Made by a program: the position numbers and the translations under genes. The notes under the pieces are model-generated. The model was given only the letters and a program-made list of their open reading frames with translations, was not told the DNA's origin and ran no database searches. Positions 1 to 11,986 of a stretch of DNA of 64,000 nt are shown here, piece after piece (within the stretch, counting starts at the first letter, position 1; each line of letters starts with the position of its first letter). The DNA is taken from NCBI RefSeq assembly GCF_029227915.1, contig NC_079880.1, positions 25,785,501 through 25,849,500 of the forward strand. The letters are read 5' to 3'. The stretch is from Hydractinia symbiolongicarpus (taxonomy: Eukaryota; Cnidaria; Hydrozoa; Anthoathecata; Hydractiniidae).

Positions 1-1058
1 TTTCACTGGCTATCTCAGTCTAGTGGGGAAGAACAAGTTCGTTTACTTAACCTTTGTGTACATAAAAACTGTTATATATATGTAAAAATGTGATCACGAA
101 AAAAGCTCAGGAGTATATAAGTTTCCTGTTTTAAATCCTTTTACACGTATTTACTATTTATATTATTGATTTTATATGGTGATATTTAGCAAAATTATAA
201 TAGATAATACAATCCAAATTCATAAAAGAGGTGGGCAAGTTTCATTATTTTACGCGACATTATTTTTCATATCATTTTTAGTTTATTTTGTAGCCTGTCT
301 ATGATTTCTTGACACTTAAAAAAGAAACAAGGATAATTTTTAGTTTAAAAGATATAAAAGGGTAAAATACTAAAATGCACCTGAAGAATGTCATCATGTT
401 GCTCCAAAATTAAGCTTTTATTCAGAACTCAACAAGCACGGGGATAATCTATTTTAGGAACTACTTTTGAACAATTTATTTTTCTTGTTGTTGTTGTTGT
501 TGTCATATAAGAAGTTAATAAAAAACCTCATTAAAAGTTTAGAAGTTTTAGGAACTATTTCGGGTACAAAGCTTGTTTCAGTTAAATTTTCCATTCCAAC
601 TAAATTTTTGTCTAGGGCAAATCTCGATGAAATTTATATTTTTACCTTTTCTTTACATGCTTGCAAATTGATAATGTAACGCAGATTTAGTGGGAGTGGA
701 AGAAAAGTCGTCAAAGATGTTAAACTTGTAGACAGTATACTGTATAAAGGAATAGTGAAATTACAAACAGAATACCCTGATGATGCAAAAGTTGCACGAC
801 AAGTTTAGTTTGAATATCACTAAGATCAAATAAAAAGTAAATTGATTTAAATTGTAAAGTCATGCAATTTCTTAATAAAAGATTTTGTCGATTACATTGT
901 TAAAATTTTTTTTTATTATATTCTTATAGACAATAGTACCTTATTATTATTTTTAGGTTAATTATTTCGGTATAGATATAAAACCAAAAGCAATTTCTGT
1001 GTCAGCATCAGTTAGTACATGGACTGCAGTTGTTTTTATAACGTATTGATATTTTAAA
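1..1058. other. Intergenic, AT-rich, no gene recognised
   Basis: No coding similarity or splice-supported exon is visible. A short TTG trinucleotide run lies at about 487-502, and poly-T/poly-A tracts are common. The only open frame (467-679) is driven by the TTG run and low-complexity sequence. Confidence 0.6.
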
Positions 1059-1705
1059 ATGTTTCGATCAATGCAAGTAAGATTTGCGTTGATTTTACTT
1101 ACCACATTCGAAGTTAGTTCAAAGGAATGCAAATTTCGAAAATGGTTGGGATGTTCTAGTAAACAACGAAACCTGTCACATAAAAGTACCACACTGTCTT
1201 ATACATGTAAGATTATAAATGTTTTATTTACTTCTTTTTTTTTCAGATATTTTATTCGTTAACATTAATGTTAATTTTATTAATTATAGATGCGAAAAAA
1301 ATAAGTATGGAAGCACGCGGCGACATAAAAAAAATACTGAAACTCCCAAATGCAAAAGAAAAGATTCAAACCGATAAAAAGAGCCAAGTATATGAAATAC
1401 GAACGTTGCCTTTAAATGGTGGTCAAATAAATCGTTTGCAATTGTCACATCGTTTTGAAAATGTAAACATTCTGGAAATTCAACAATCACAACGAACTAA
1501 ACGTGATAAGCGACAACAACATTTAAAACAAAAACAGATACTACAGAAGTCGCATCAACAATACTTGGTAGATCTGCAACAGCTGCAGTTGAAACTGCTG
1601 CTAGAACAAAAGCAACTAAAAAAAGAAAGAGAAGAAAAGCTAGTTCAACTGCAGTTACTACTGCTGCAAAAACGTCAACTGCAAAACGAACAGACGCAAC
1701 ACTAG
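1059..1705 (+). CDS. Small secreted coiled-coil protein, paralog A (two exons)
   Basis: I do not recognise this as a named family. Exons are 1059-1206 and 1290-1705, joined by an 83-bp intron (donor GTAAG at 1207, acceptor TTATAG ending 1289, phase 1), giving 187 residues. The N-terminus (MFRSMQVRFALILLTTFEVS) looks like a signal peptide. It is followed by KECKFRKWLGCSS, with two cysteines and a tryptophan. Exon 2 ends in a Gln/Leu/Lys-rich amphipathic stretch (about residues 105-185) predicted to be coiled coil. The same exon structure, intron phase and motif recur in the gene at 5529-6225, in opposite orientation. That conservation is the main reason to regard both as real genes. Function is unknown; secretion is inferred from the signal peptide. 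Confidence 0.72.
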
Positions 1706-1952
1706 CAAAGCTTGGTTGTAGCGACTTTTGCGTGACAAATGTCAACCGCATGTTGTTGTTATATTTTTAATATGTTTTCTTTTCAAAAAGTCAACTTAAT
1801 ATTCACTAAATTGGATCAGAATTAAACATGTAACAACGCACGTTTCTTTTGTCTATAACTAATTAATACAGAACATTAATGCTATTATAGCATCACGGAA
1901 TCCATGCTGGTAATGTATTATGAAGTGTCGTTTATTTAGTTTTAAAGTTTTC

Positions 1953-1958
1953 AATAAA
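1953..1958 (+). promoter_or_regulatory. Poly(A) signal AATAAA
   Basis: A canonical AATAAA lies about 250 bp downstream of the paralog A stop codon, on the same strand and at a plausible 3' UTR distance. Confidence 0.45.
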
Positions 1959-1963
1959 GATAA

Positions 1964-4900
1964 AAGCGTTTAAATAATTAATTCAATTTTCAAATTTAAT
2001 TTTACTTAGTAAAATAACTTTCTACGTTAGAAATGCATTGAGCTGAATTAGTGCTATTTTTAGTTTCCTTTTTAAGCCTTCTTTAGCGCCTACGAATATT
2101 TAAAAACAAAGTTTTACCCTAAATATTTCTGCCAACGCGTTCCTGTTGCTTAAACTTCCTGTTAATCTTTTATTATAGCATATGGCTTTTTTTTCTGCCG
2201 CAGTATTTTAACTCAAAATTGTATTTAAAGTGTTTTATACGACAAATATCTATTACATGCTACTATAAAAAATAAAATGTAATCTGTTACACAGATCGTT
2301 TCAAGTTATGATAAGTTTTATTTATTTTGTGTGCCAATTAATTCAGTTTGAGTTGTTATGTTGTTGTTGTATTTGTGTGTTGTTTCTACGATTGTTTATC
2401 ACTGTATGAGTCCTGTTTAATGCTCAGTGTGTTTTTAAAGAAAGAAAACTGTTCTGTTTTTGTACTAATTTTACATCTCATACTGGCCTTCTGAATTATT
2501 ATCTACGCTTCGCTTTTTCATCTGATGCACGATTAAAAGACAAAATAAGAGGACACCAATTTGTTTCTGATGCTACAAAAGGGTATTCGATGATTTTATG
2601 GGGTTTTTTTGTGGTATAAAACAAGTATTTTTTTGTGATGCTGTAATTCTACCATTTCCTCTCATACATAGGGTATTGATTTGGAAATGTTAAACCATTG
2701 CCAGTATTTATCCCTAACAGTTCAAGTTCCCTTTATTCCACTAGATTTTGACCATTTACAAGAACATAAAATGGTCTTTCTCTAGGTTTTCCAAATCCAA
2801 TGAGTTTGCACAATTTAAGTGCTCCAAGGTCGATAATGAGGATCCACTAGACAGACTGACAAGGAACTGGATTTTTCGTAATCATATGCATCGATTATAT
2901 CTAGAGTTAGTACTGAAGGATATAATTAAAATTAAAACCCTCCTTCCTGCGTAAATTATTGGTTATGAAGCAAAACCCTATCTTTATTTTAAGAACATTA
3001 ATCGGCTTCTTAAAATGAGATCTAAAATGACTTTTAAAATTATGATACCATTAAAAGTAGTCTTAGTACTGGCTATATATTGCAAATTTCACGTTTTACA
3101 ATATAATTTATAAATAATATTATTGGAGTTACAATTGAGCTGACCTTTTCATCAATAAAGTTTTCTAGTACAATTGCTATCCATAAAAAAATCTACAAAT
3201 GTGACAATTTGACCTACCGCAGGGCTCACAAAATGGCTTAGAATAATCTTTTTGTACGGAAAAACTGGACTCTTTATACTCTTCGTAAAGATTCCCTTAC
3301 CTCTTCCTCATTACTCGCCGTGTTTCCACACAAAATACCTTCACGGTTTAGGAAATTCGCTCTGCTGCTCTCTAAGATCCTGTCGCCATGTCTGATGGAG
3401 TAAAACTTCCTCTACAAATTACGGTACCTAATTTTTCCGCAATGCGGGTCAAATCTCTAATTGTTCATAACCATCGTCTTAAGATAGGCTTTATTATTAC
3501 AGCTTGATGTTTTGTTACCTCATCTTCACCTATTAGTCCCATAGGTCCAGGTATTGACCATTAATCGAAACTATCCCTACAAATCTCTATGTGTTCCTTC
3601 TAAGCAGGAAAATATTATAACTTTCGTTAGGATTATCCTTAGAATTTTTTAGTTACACAACAACTTCATTAATTAAGATGAATCATTCTGTAACTTTTGG
3701 ACACGTAAGTAATCCGATCTCTCCATATTTTACACTGAAATCGGAAAAATAATAGGAATTGTGTTAAATAACTTTTATTTGGATGTCAGAAACTCTTAAC
3801 CCTAACCAGTTGGTAATTTAGAGAAATTTGAAGCTTCTTATAACGTCACTGAAAAAGTACAGACACAAGAAACGCTTTATTGCAGCCATTTTGTTCCTTT
3901 TATGACGTACTATAAGTGTGCCAAGTTTGATTCAATTTGCACAAGCCTATCTAAAATCATTAAGTGCGCGACCAAGCTGGATGCGTTGTTGGGAGTATCG
4001 TAAAGAGGTGGTTCCGAAATTAAATGGACGTAATGATGTGTCATAATTCTTGACAGAAGGAGATACTGTTATTTTTTTTTTTTACCAACATTTAAAGATA
4101 TGCAGCTACCTACGCGCCTCAACTCTTTATTGTACATTGGACACGTTTTAAAGTATTATCTCTGTTTTTTTAAACGTGACTCTATAGAGTTTATCTAAAT
4201 TTTATTTCATTACATTATTTCCATCCTCATGGGAATAAAGCCATAAATGAGTATCAATAATCAATAAAACACTTTGTTGTTATGTCATAATGACTTTATT
4301 ATCTCGAACAGCAGAAGTCTTTCTGCTTTACTATAATAAAAAACATCCAGCTAGTTTGACATCAGAACGTTCATTCATTTCATATTTCTAAGCTTGCTTG
4401 GGTAGTAATGAAGTTCTAAATTCGCATAAATGCCCAATGTAATTCAACCTTAAAAAAGAAAGCCGGATGGCTAGGGAATTGTGAATAAAATTATATTTAA
4501 AAATTTCTACAAGGAATTTGGAAATCAAACCAGACTTGTAACCAAGGGAGTTTAAATGGCATGGTAGAAGATATGACTGCCTTCTAATTTAAAAGTTGTA
4601 TTAATTCTGCAAGTAATTATATATTCTCTACATAGGGTGCCGTTTCATCAGAGTATTAGAAACGTAAAAAAGCCCTAGAGAAAAAGGTTTACCAAGATCG
4701 TAAACGAACATTTCGTTTTCTTTTTTTTAAGAAAAATATCGACTAGTACGAGAAAAATGTAAAAAAATGTTGCTTTTAGAATATTATGCACCCATCTATG
4801 ACGCCTAACCTTTAAAGTTAACCAGCTGTGTATGTTACAATAAAAGCAATCCGAAATGATTTAGAAAACGTACCAGGCTGGACGACATCCCGGCGAAAAA

Positions 4901-5528
4901 CTGTTCGACAGTTAATCAATCAATTATATTTCATCATACGATAATAAGACTTCTAATCAATTACTCTTATTATGGTATGATTCCACCTTATTTAACATTG
5001 CGTTTATTGCTTCTAAAATATTTGCTTTTATTTTTTTTTACTGCAACGTCATTACAGTGCGAGACTTAATTAAGCTTCAGAAAAAACTTGAAATTAATCA
5101 TAATCATAATCCTGAAATAATTACCCTAAACAGCAGCAATATTGTGTCTTAATATAATGGCATTGACATTTTTAATTTTTTATTAACATTTGAAATAGAG
5201 GTAAATAACAAGATATGAGAGACATGCCTTTGACTTAATATATACCTACGGCTTCTTTCAGTTAAAACAGGAAAAAGCATTTTTGACTTAGGCAATTTGG
5301 CATTCATAAAGAGATAGGAATTGATATACAACAGACGAATTTTTGCAACAATGCTACTAAATATACTCGGCAAAAAAAATTTAATTGGAAATAAATTTAA
5401 TTGATTTTTAGAACTTCAGAGAATGGTTGACATAAATTATAAGCAAATAAGTTAATTATTTAAAATTTTCGATTTCTATAAAACTTAAGAACAAAGTGCA
5501 ATGCATGTCGTGTTTCAATTAGGTTAAT
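1964..5528. other. Spacer between convergent paralogs, no gene recognised
   Basis: About 3.6 kb of AT-rich sequence with many stops in all frames. The few short open frames (for example 2748-2954) show no domain, no splice support and no composition shift. Some stretches, such as 3190-3480, look like decayed repeats, but I cannot name them. Confidence 0.5.
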
Positions 5529-6225
5529 CTAATTGTTTTGTTGGTATTGTAGTTGCAGTTTCTCTATTTGACGTTGTTGTAAAAGAAGGAACTGTAGTTC
5601 AAGTAATTTTTTCTCTCTGTCTTTCTTTAATTGCTTTTGTTTTTGCAGAAGTTGTAACATCATTTGTTGCAGTTCCACTAGGTATTTTTGTTTTTGTTCT
5701 TCTTCCTGCAGCTTTTGCTGTTGTTTTCTTTTTCTTTGTTGGCGCAGTAATTGCTCCTGTTGTTGCTTTAGTATTTGTTTCTGCAGTTGTTGTAATTTCT
5801 GTTGATCTGCTACCCGTTTCTCTGTAGCGCCTATATATCTGAACTCTTTCAACCTGTTTATTTTACCATCATTTTTTATTTGTTCTTGTTTCTCTTCTTC
5901 GTTGTGCTTCTTTTCATTTCGTTTTCTCAGAAACTCTATGATACCCTGGTAGAGTTTTACAATGCTAACTTTTCTGGCATCTAAAGAAATAAAATAAATT
6001 GATGATTCACCTAACTAAAGGAAGGTAGAAGTCAAACTCACCAAACTATATTAAAGTAAAATACTCCAGATTATCATTTTTCTTACCCGTGTCGGAAGGT
6101 GTTGTAACTTTAACTTGTTCTTCGCTAGAACATCCTGACCATCTTCGATATTTACAATCCTTTGAACTTACTTTAACGGTGATCAATAAAAATGTCAAAA
6201 ATATAATTTGCGTTGATAGAAACAT
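5529..6225 (-). CDS. Small secreted coiled-coil protein, paralog B (two exons)
   Basis: This is a paralog of the gene at 1059-1705. On the minus strand, exon 1 is 6225-6087 and exon 2 is 5980-5529, with a GTAAG donor and TTTAG acceptor, phase 1 as in paralog A; the product is 196 residues. I chose the Met at 6225 because MFLSTQIIFLTFLLITVKVS aligns with the paralog A signal peptide; the frame is open upstream to another Met at 6330. KDCKYRRWSGCSS matches the motif in paralog A. Residues from about 90 on are very rich in Gln, Lys and Leu (KKDREKKLLELQFLLLQQRQ), consistent with a coiled coil. The pair is convergent and about 3.8 kb apart, which suggests an inverted duplication followed by divergence. 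Function is unknown. Confidence 0.72.
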
Positions 6226-6343
6226 CTCTCTTTTGGTAAAAAAAGCTAATAAGGCAGGCTCATCTAACGACTCTTTCGAGTTGGTTTCGGCTTTTATGCT
6301 CATTTCGGTAGCAACATATTCAAGAGCCATTTATTTTACATAA

Positions 6344-8270
6344 TAACTTTTGTTTCTGCAGCGTACATTTTATTTTTACTTCTAATGCGATTAGATCCTC
6401 CCCTCACGTAGGCAGAATTTCAATTGAGAGAAACGGAAAAATATCGTACTTCTAAAAACAGGAAATCACAAAGTTTGACTATTCATCATAAGCGAAATGT
6501 GACGTAACCATCGAAATTTACCATAATTATGTTATGTGTCGTTAAAGTCTTTTTTGAACAAAACAAAATTACCTTTTAATATCAACAGGAATTGTGCGTC
6601 ATCACAGCTAGGTGTATGCTATTTTTATATCCGATTTTATATTTAGAACATGTCTTTTGCTGTTTCTTTTTAAAAAAATTATCAGCTGTTTGCTCTGCAC
6701 ACATAATTGTTTGAAGGAAATTCAGTTTCAGAAATTCACTAATGTCATTTCATTACTCGATGCTCCTTTAGTTCTTTTCCTTATTTTTTAACCCCAAATA
6801 AACTTTGCGCGACAAAATTGTATTGTTTGAGTTAGACTTGCTTGTTAAGAAACTCGTGGCGGAAAACTGCGTCAAAAACTAATATTTTTTATTTACTTTG
6901 TAAAAGTAGGTTTAATGTTCAAGAGAGTAAATATAAAAATAACATAAATAGATTTTCATAAATATTTCATAAACACGGAAGATAAAAATAGCTGAAGCAT
7001 CAAAGGAAGATGAAAATGGCTAGAAAAAATGCAACAGGAAATTTATTTTTGATTAACAAAATGAGGAAGTCAGCCCACTTCTTTTTTTACTATCAATAAT
7101 TATTTTATAATTGGTGTCACCATGAGAATTTGAACTATGAAAATGTGAAATATAGAAGGATTAGAAACAGGAAACTTTTGTGTTTCGTCAGCATATATCC
7201 AATTGAATGTTTTTAGGTACTTTTAACAAAGTTTAGAAAAAATTCAAATCTAAAAGAAACGTGTAAAAGCATATTTTATTGAACACTGGATGTTCGTCGT
7301 GTGAAGAATTTATTACCGTGCTTTATTTAATAAAATCATGTTGTTGTTTTGTAAAATTCTTTGAAATATCTTGGAACTAAATTTTAAATCTTAAAATGCT
7401 CTCATCGGCGGCAATGTGTAAGTACTAAAAACACGAGATTGCTGATTTGATTTCTTTTGCCATAATACAGAAAACACACCAGTTTTTAATCCCCTCTTTC
7501 CCTTGTTTTTGTCTATTTATTTATTTTTATTTTTGTTATCAATTTTTGCGTCCTTTGTGAGACAGTTTGATACAATTACGACGACACAGTTTTTATTTAC
7601 TCAAGAAAGAAGTGTTAAGTAGCGCAGTTACTAGGTGCAACCGAAACAACCAGCTGTGATTTTAACTCGTGACTAATTTTGTCCTTAGAGTTCTCTTTAA
7701 AACTTTCCTTCTTTACCATGGTTATCTACTGATGCATCGGAATGGAAAAAATGAATTGTCTTAGACCAACATCCTATATCCTTTGATTTCTTCGGTTTCT
7801 CGCTGACACGCCACGCTTAGACGTGTAGGCGAAGAAGGCACTTTTGTCACGAGGCTTGTTAAATAACAAATTCTGCATAGCTGGATTAGGAACTTTCTTT
7901 ATAAGTCTTTATTCATATTCAGAACTCAGTTAATCGTACATGACTGCATCAATAAGCTAAAAAAACACACACACGTGATAAGTGTTGCACAGTGACGATG
8001 CAGAAAAAAGCAATCACACGACAATTAGCTTTCAAACCTTTTTTTTTTCATTTGTGTCGCTTGTCGCTAGTCGTAGGTACACCATCTTGGCTTTACAGAC
8101 ACGTGGGAAGCATTTTAATAACGATTTGTCGTAGGCCCGTGCTAAATCTACAGAATTTCGCACGTCGCACAACGTCGATAAAAATGTATCCCATTTGTAA
8201 TTTTCGGCTTAACGATTTCGTACGTTGTTTAGCTTAAACCGGTTATTACCGACAGACAGGCAACGGCTAT
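6344..8270. other. Intergenic, no gene recognised
   Basis: AT-rich sequence with frequent stops and homopolymer runs on both strands. No exon with splice support, no RNA gene and no recognisable transposon protein was seen. Confidence 0.5.
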
Positions 8271-8281
8271 TATTGTAAAGA

Positions 8282-8345
8282 CTAGCCGGTAGCCCGTGGA
8301 TCAATCACGGGTTCGCCCGTTCGTTCCATATCGCGTTTCATGCGC
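8282..8345 (+). repeat. Dispersed palindrome-containing repeat, copy 1
   Basis: The core contains an imperfect stem (AGCCCGTGG ... CACGGGTT) followed by a second CCCGT. Related sequence in the opposite orientation occurs at 19479-19540 and 48037-48078, so this is a dispersed repeat family with a conserved hairpin core. The class (MITE, SINE or other) is not determined. Confidence 0.55.
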
Positions 8346-11300
8346 TATTGCTACTGTGATACCATTTTGCATGGGTACAGAATATAGAGAATAGAAGAAT
8401 ATAAAACGTAAAAGCGAAAAATGTAAATACTGTGTTGGGACACGCCGTGGTATTTTTAGAAAACAGTGTGTGTTTTTTTATGACAACCTCGTAACTAGAT
8501 GAAGGACAAGGGTTTAGTAGCTACATTGGTATACATGAAAAACTATGAAACAAAATGAAAATTACTTTTCCTGTGGTTTTCATTGAAGTGTTATTGTAAG
8601 AAAAAAAATATTTAACTGCAATAAATCTATAACTCAGACGCACGTTATCTGGGAAAAAGTTTTACCGGTTCAATTTCAATCGTGTCATTCAAGTGACCGC
8701 ATAGCGAAAAAAATATATGGCCTACCATAAATTTTCGTCGAAAAATGAATGATAAAAAACGTCGAAGGTCTATTTTAAGTACGGTTAGAACCTACGTTTG
8801 CGAAGCCGGTTAGGAACGCACAATCTCCTGTTTCTATTTCTTTAGTAACTGGATGACATAGTCAGATTTGTCTCATGTTTTTTAAAAACAGTGTTTGTAT
8901 ATACTATAGAATTTGCTACCAAAGCTAGCATTTCATCCGGAATAAATTATAAGACAAATTTATCATGGATATCATAAGTTTTAGGGGAGCTTAGCCTTGT
9001 TTATCTTTCTTCTAAACATCATTTAAGACCCATTACAGCTTCTGGACGTTTTCAATCTCTTTAATGGATTACGATTTTCATTTAATAAATCGAGGATAAT
9101 TGTAAAAAAACTTGTACACATTTTCACTCAAAACGTGGACCATATTGTTAACGATAAGGTTTTTTTTTATTGAAAACAAGAGGTTCTAATAATTATAAGT
9201 TGAAATACACCCTCGAAATAAACTATTCCTACATTTGCTTTAAAAACATCTTCTTCCCACTTGCGCCTTATGAAGAAACGCAGGTGAAAAATTATTTTCG
9301 TTTACATCTGCGGCTATAAATATGCGAATAGACAAAAATACAACTACAAAAATCATTGGTATGTCCACAAAAATCTTTACTTCGTACGACTTCAGAAAGA
9401 GCGTTAGTACAGCAATCACCATCGCCGTAAAAACCTTCTTTTCTCGGTTAATGCGAGTTTTTTTTAAAGGATACAGAAAATAATATTTTACGTATGTTAT
9501 TTAATTTCTTAGCATGTATCACCTTCATATGAGAATTTGCGTAGCTAGTTGCAGTTAGGGAGATTAAAAATTTATGGCACTTTCTTTGTATTGAGGTGAA
9601 CAGAAAGATGTCGCCATGGTTGTCCATTCCCACCAATTAGATCTTTCACCCTCTTCATCAAGGAAATTAAATAGGAGAAATATATAAGGTGTGTGCTACC
9701 TTTGTGGCGGTAAAAGTACAAACAATATCACTTGTATTTCTGAAAGTAAAATTTTTGATAATTAAATGGTCTGGATTCTTCATTATTCAAGATTCCGATA
9801 TGAATTGTAGATTTTTTAAATACAATGATGAAGAATATTCGCGCTAGTAAATTGACAACAAAAAACTACATTATTTGCGACGTTGATTTCGACGTTGTAG
9901 ATTTTTCGTTAAAAAGAATTTGTAGATTATAATTTCAAATGGTGACAAGAACAAAAAATACTAGAACACCGGGTACAACTATAAAGCCGCATTTTACGTG
10001 TGGTACGTCAACATAAGGTCCAACATCCTGTCGCTTTTTTATCAAAAGTGATTCTAAGCAGAACTTAATTTTTACACTTAATTGGCAAGGTTGAATTGCG
10101 TATGCATCCTTGTTTACCTGTTAGCACGAAGTGATCAAATTAGTCTGCGGGGGATCCGAAATAAGGCTGCAGTGCGACAACTCTAAACACATAGAGGGAA
10201 TACGGCGATTATTATGGAGAAACACTGTCTGTTACTAAGCGAAGGTGAAGAGAATACTTTTACGTACACAGAAGTTGTTCAAGAAAATGTACAGTGTATA
10301 TTCCATGAAAAAAGCGTACGAACTTGTTTACAACTAGGTAGTCCTTGCTGTGCATGCTCAGTTTGTACAAAACAAGTCTTTTATACAGTAACATTTACGC
10401 GTAATTAAAATAAATGCAATGCAAACATCGTTAATACGCACTAACTATAATGACGCCACAAGGGCCGACACGCTTGCGTAGTCAAAATCCCGTAAGGGCT
10501 ATTTAACCTGCCTTCCTTCAAGTTCAGTTATTTTGGTTTGACTCTTTGTCGGCACTTTGATTTTTTTTAACACTAACACAAATTTCGTTGTTGGTCTGTC
10601 TCCTCTTGCATATGCGAGATTTCTAAACATACAGTGCAACTTTGGACATATCTGCCACAATCTTTCTTTAACCAAACCACTCTCGCCAAACGTCATCTTA
10701 CTTTTTCAGTTTTCTTATCTTTTAATAATACGATATCTTCAATACAAAAATTACTTTAGCTGATGTTCCATTTTCGCTTGCTTTACAATGCATTCAAATA
10801 CTAACTTTTTTCCATATTGTTAAAATTTAACTAGGACGCACTGCGTTCTTTTTCATTGTTTCCGACAATATAAAGACGCAACTTTGAAGATAACGGGGAG
10901 GAAGGCAACACTGATTCCGACTTAATGGCAAGTAGTTGACAATAAATTCAGCCTCATTTAAAATAATGTCAAAAAATTTACTCCCTCAAACGAGGATTGC
11001 GGTGACTAAAAATGTCTTTTAAGATGGCGCGTACACATCGAATTTGACGTATCTATACCCGGCCCATGTGCGAAAGCGCAGGTGGATATATCTTCCATTC
11101 TATCTTATCGCACGCAACACTGCGTAGAACATTTTTTACTTTCTCTTGATTCATTTGGTTTACGGCTATGGAGTAACACAACATTCCCGGATTTTATTTC
11201 CGTATGAACATTTAATATATAAAACATTGTTATTTTAAACTCGATGAAAACCGCTTTCATTTCGTGAACGGGATATCAGTGAAATATTCTGTTCATCTTG

Positions 11301-11986
11301 TTATTAAAAACTTAAACGGCGGTTTTATTAAAAAAATTTTAACAGGCGCGTCGATATAAAGTCAAAAATAATATGTTCAACTTAAGAAAATAGTAATGCA
11401 TATGTTCTAATTGAAAATCTATTTATATATATTATAATGGAGCAAATTAAATTGAAAAGTTTAAGTTTAAGTAAATTTATATCATCTAAGTCTGGAGAAG
11501 AATCTTCTTTGAAGTTCGGTCCTGACAAAATAAACTGTTCGGCGTATAGAGGATGTCCGCCTTGGAGAAGTTCTATTGTAGTAGAATTTAACATGAAAGC
11601 AAAAATAGAGAAAATCATTTTGTTTTTACCAAATAATTATTTTCTTTTTTCTTTTAACTTCAAACAACGAAAAAAATTTTTATCTTTTGACGAACCAAAA
11701 CAATAAATTTACAGTAAAAACCATTTTTAATCAAGTAGAACCTGAACCTGTTTAACAAACATTTCATAAAACATCAAGATTCTTCACATTTAAACTTGCA
11801 CCCACTGTGCGGTCAAAAGCTGATAATCAGCAATTTCTGGATGGGTAAAAATCCCAATGCATCTAGCCTCTACGCCACGACAACGTCAAAACAAAGCCAG
11901 AAAGATTTTTGTTTTTTAATAAATATATTTATTATCTTGCTAACAATAACCGGATATAAACTAATGTACTTCTTTCAAAGAAATTA
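8346..11986. other. Intergenic, no gene recognised
   Basis: No convincing coding sequence. Short open frames (10214-10408, 11437-11706 and the opposite strand at 11382-11618) have no domain that I recognise and no paralog in the window. The 11382-11618 minus frame is the least random-looking but remains unassigned. Confidence 0.45.

Noticed and set aside
467-679. 70-codon ORF
   Set aside because: Its start is generated by a TTG repeat and low-complexity sequence; no domain or splice support.
1497-1751. Antisense ORF over paralog A exon 2
   Set aside because: An artefact of CAG/CTG-rich coiled-coil coding on the other strand.
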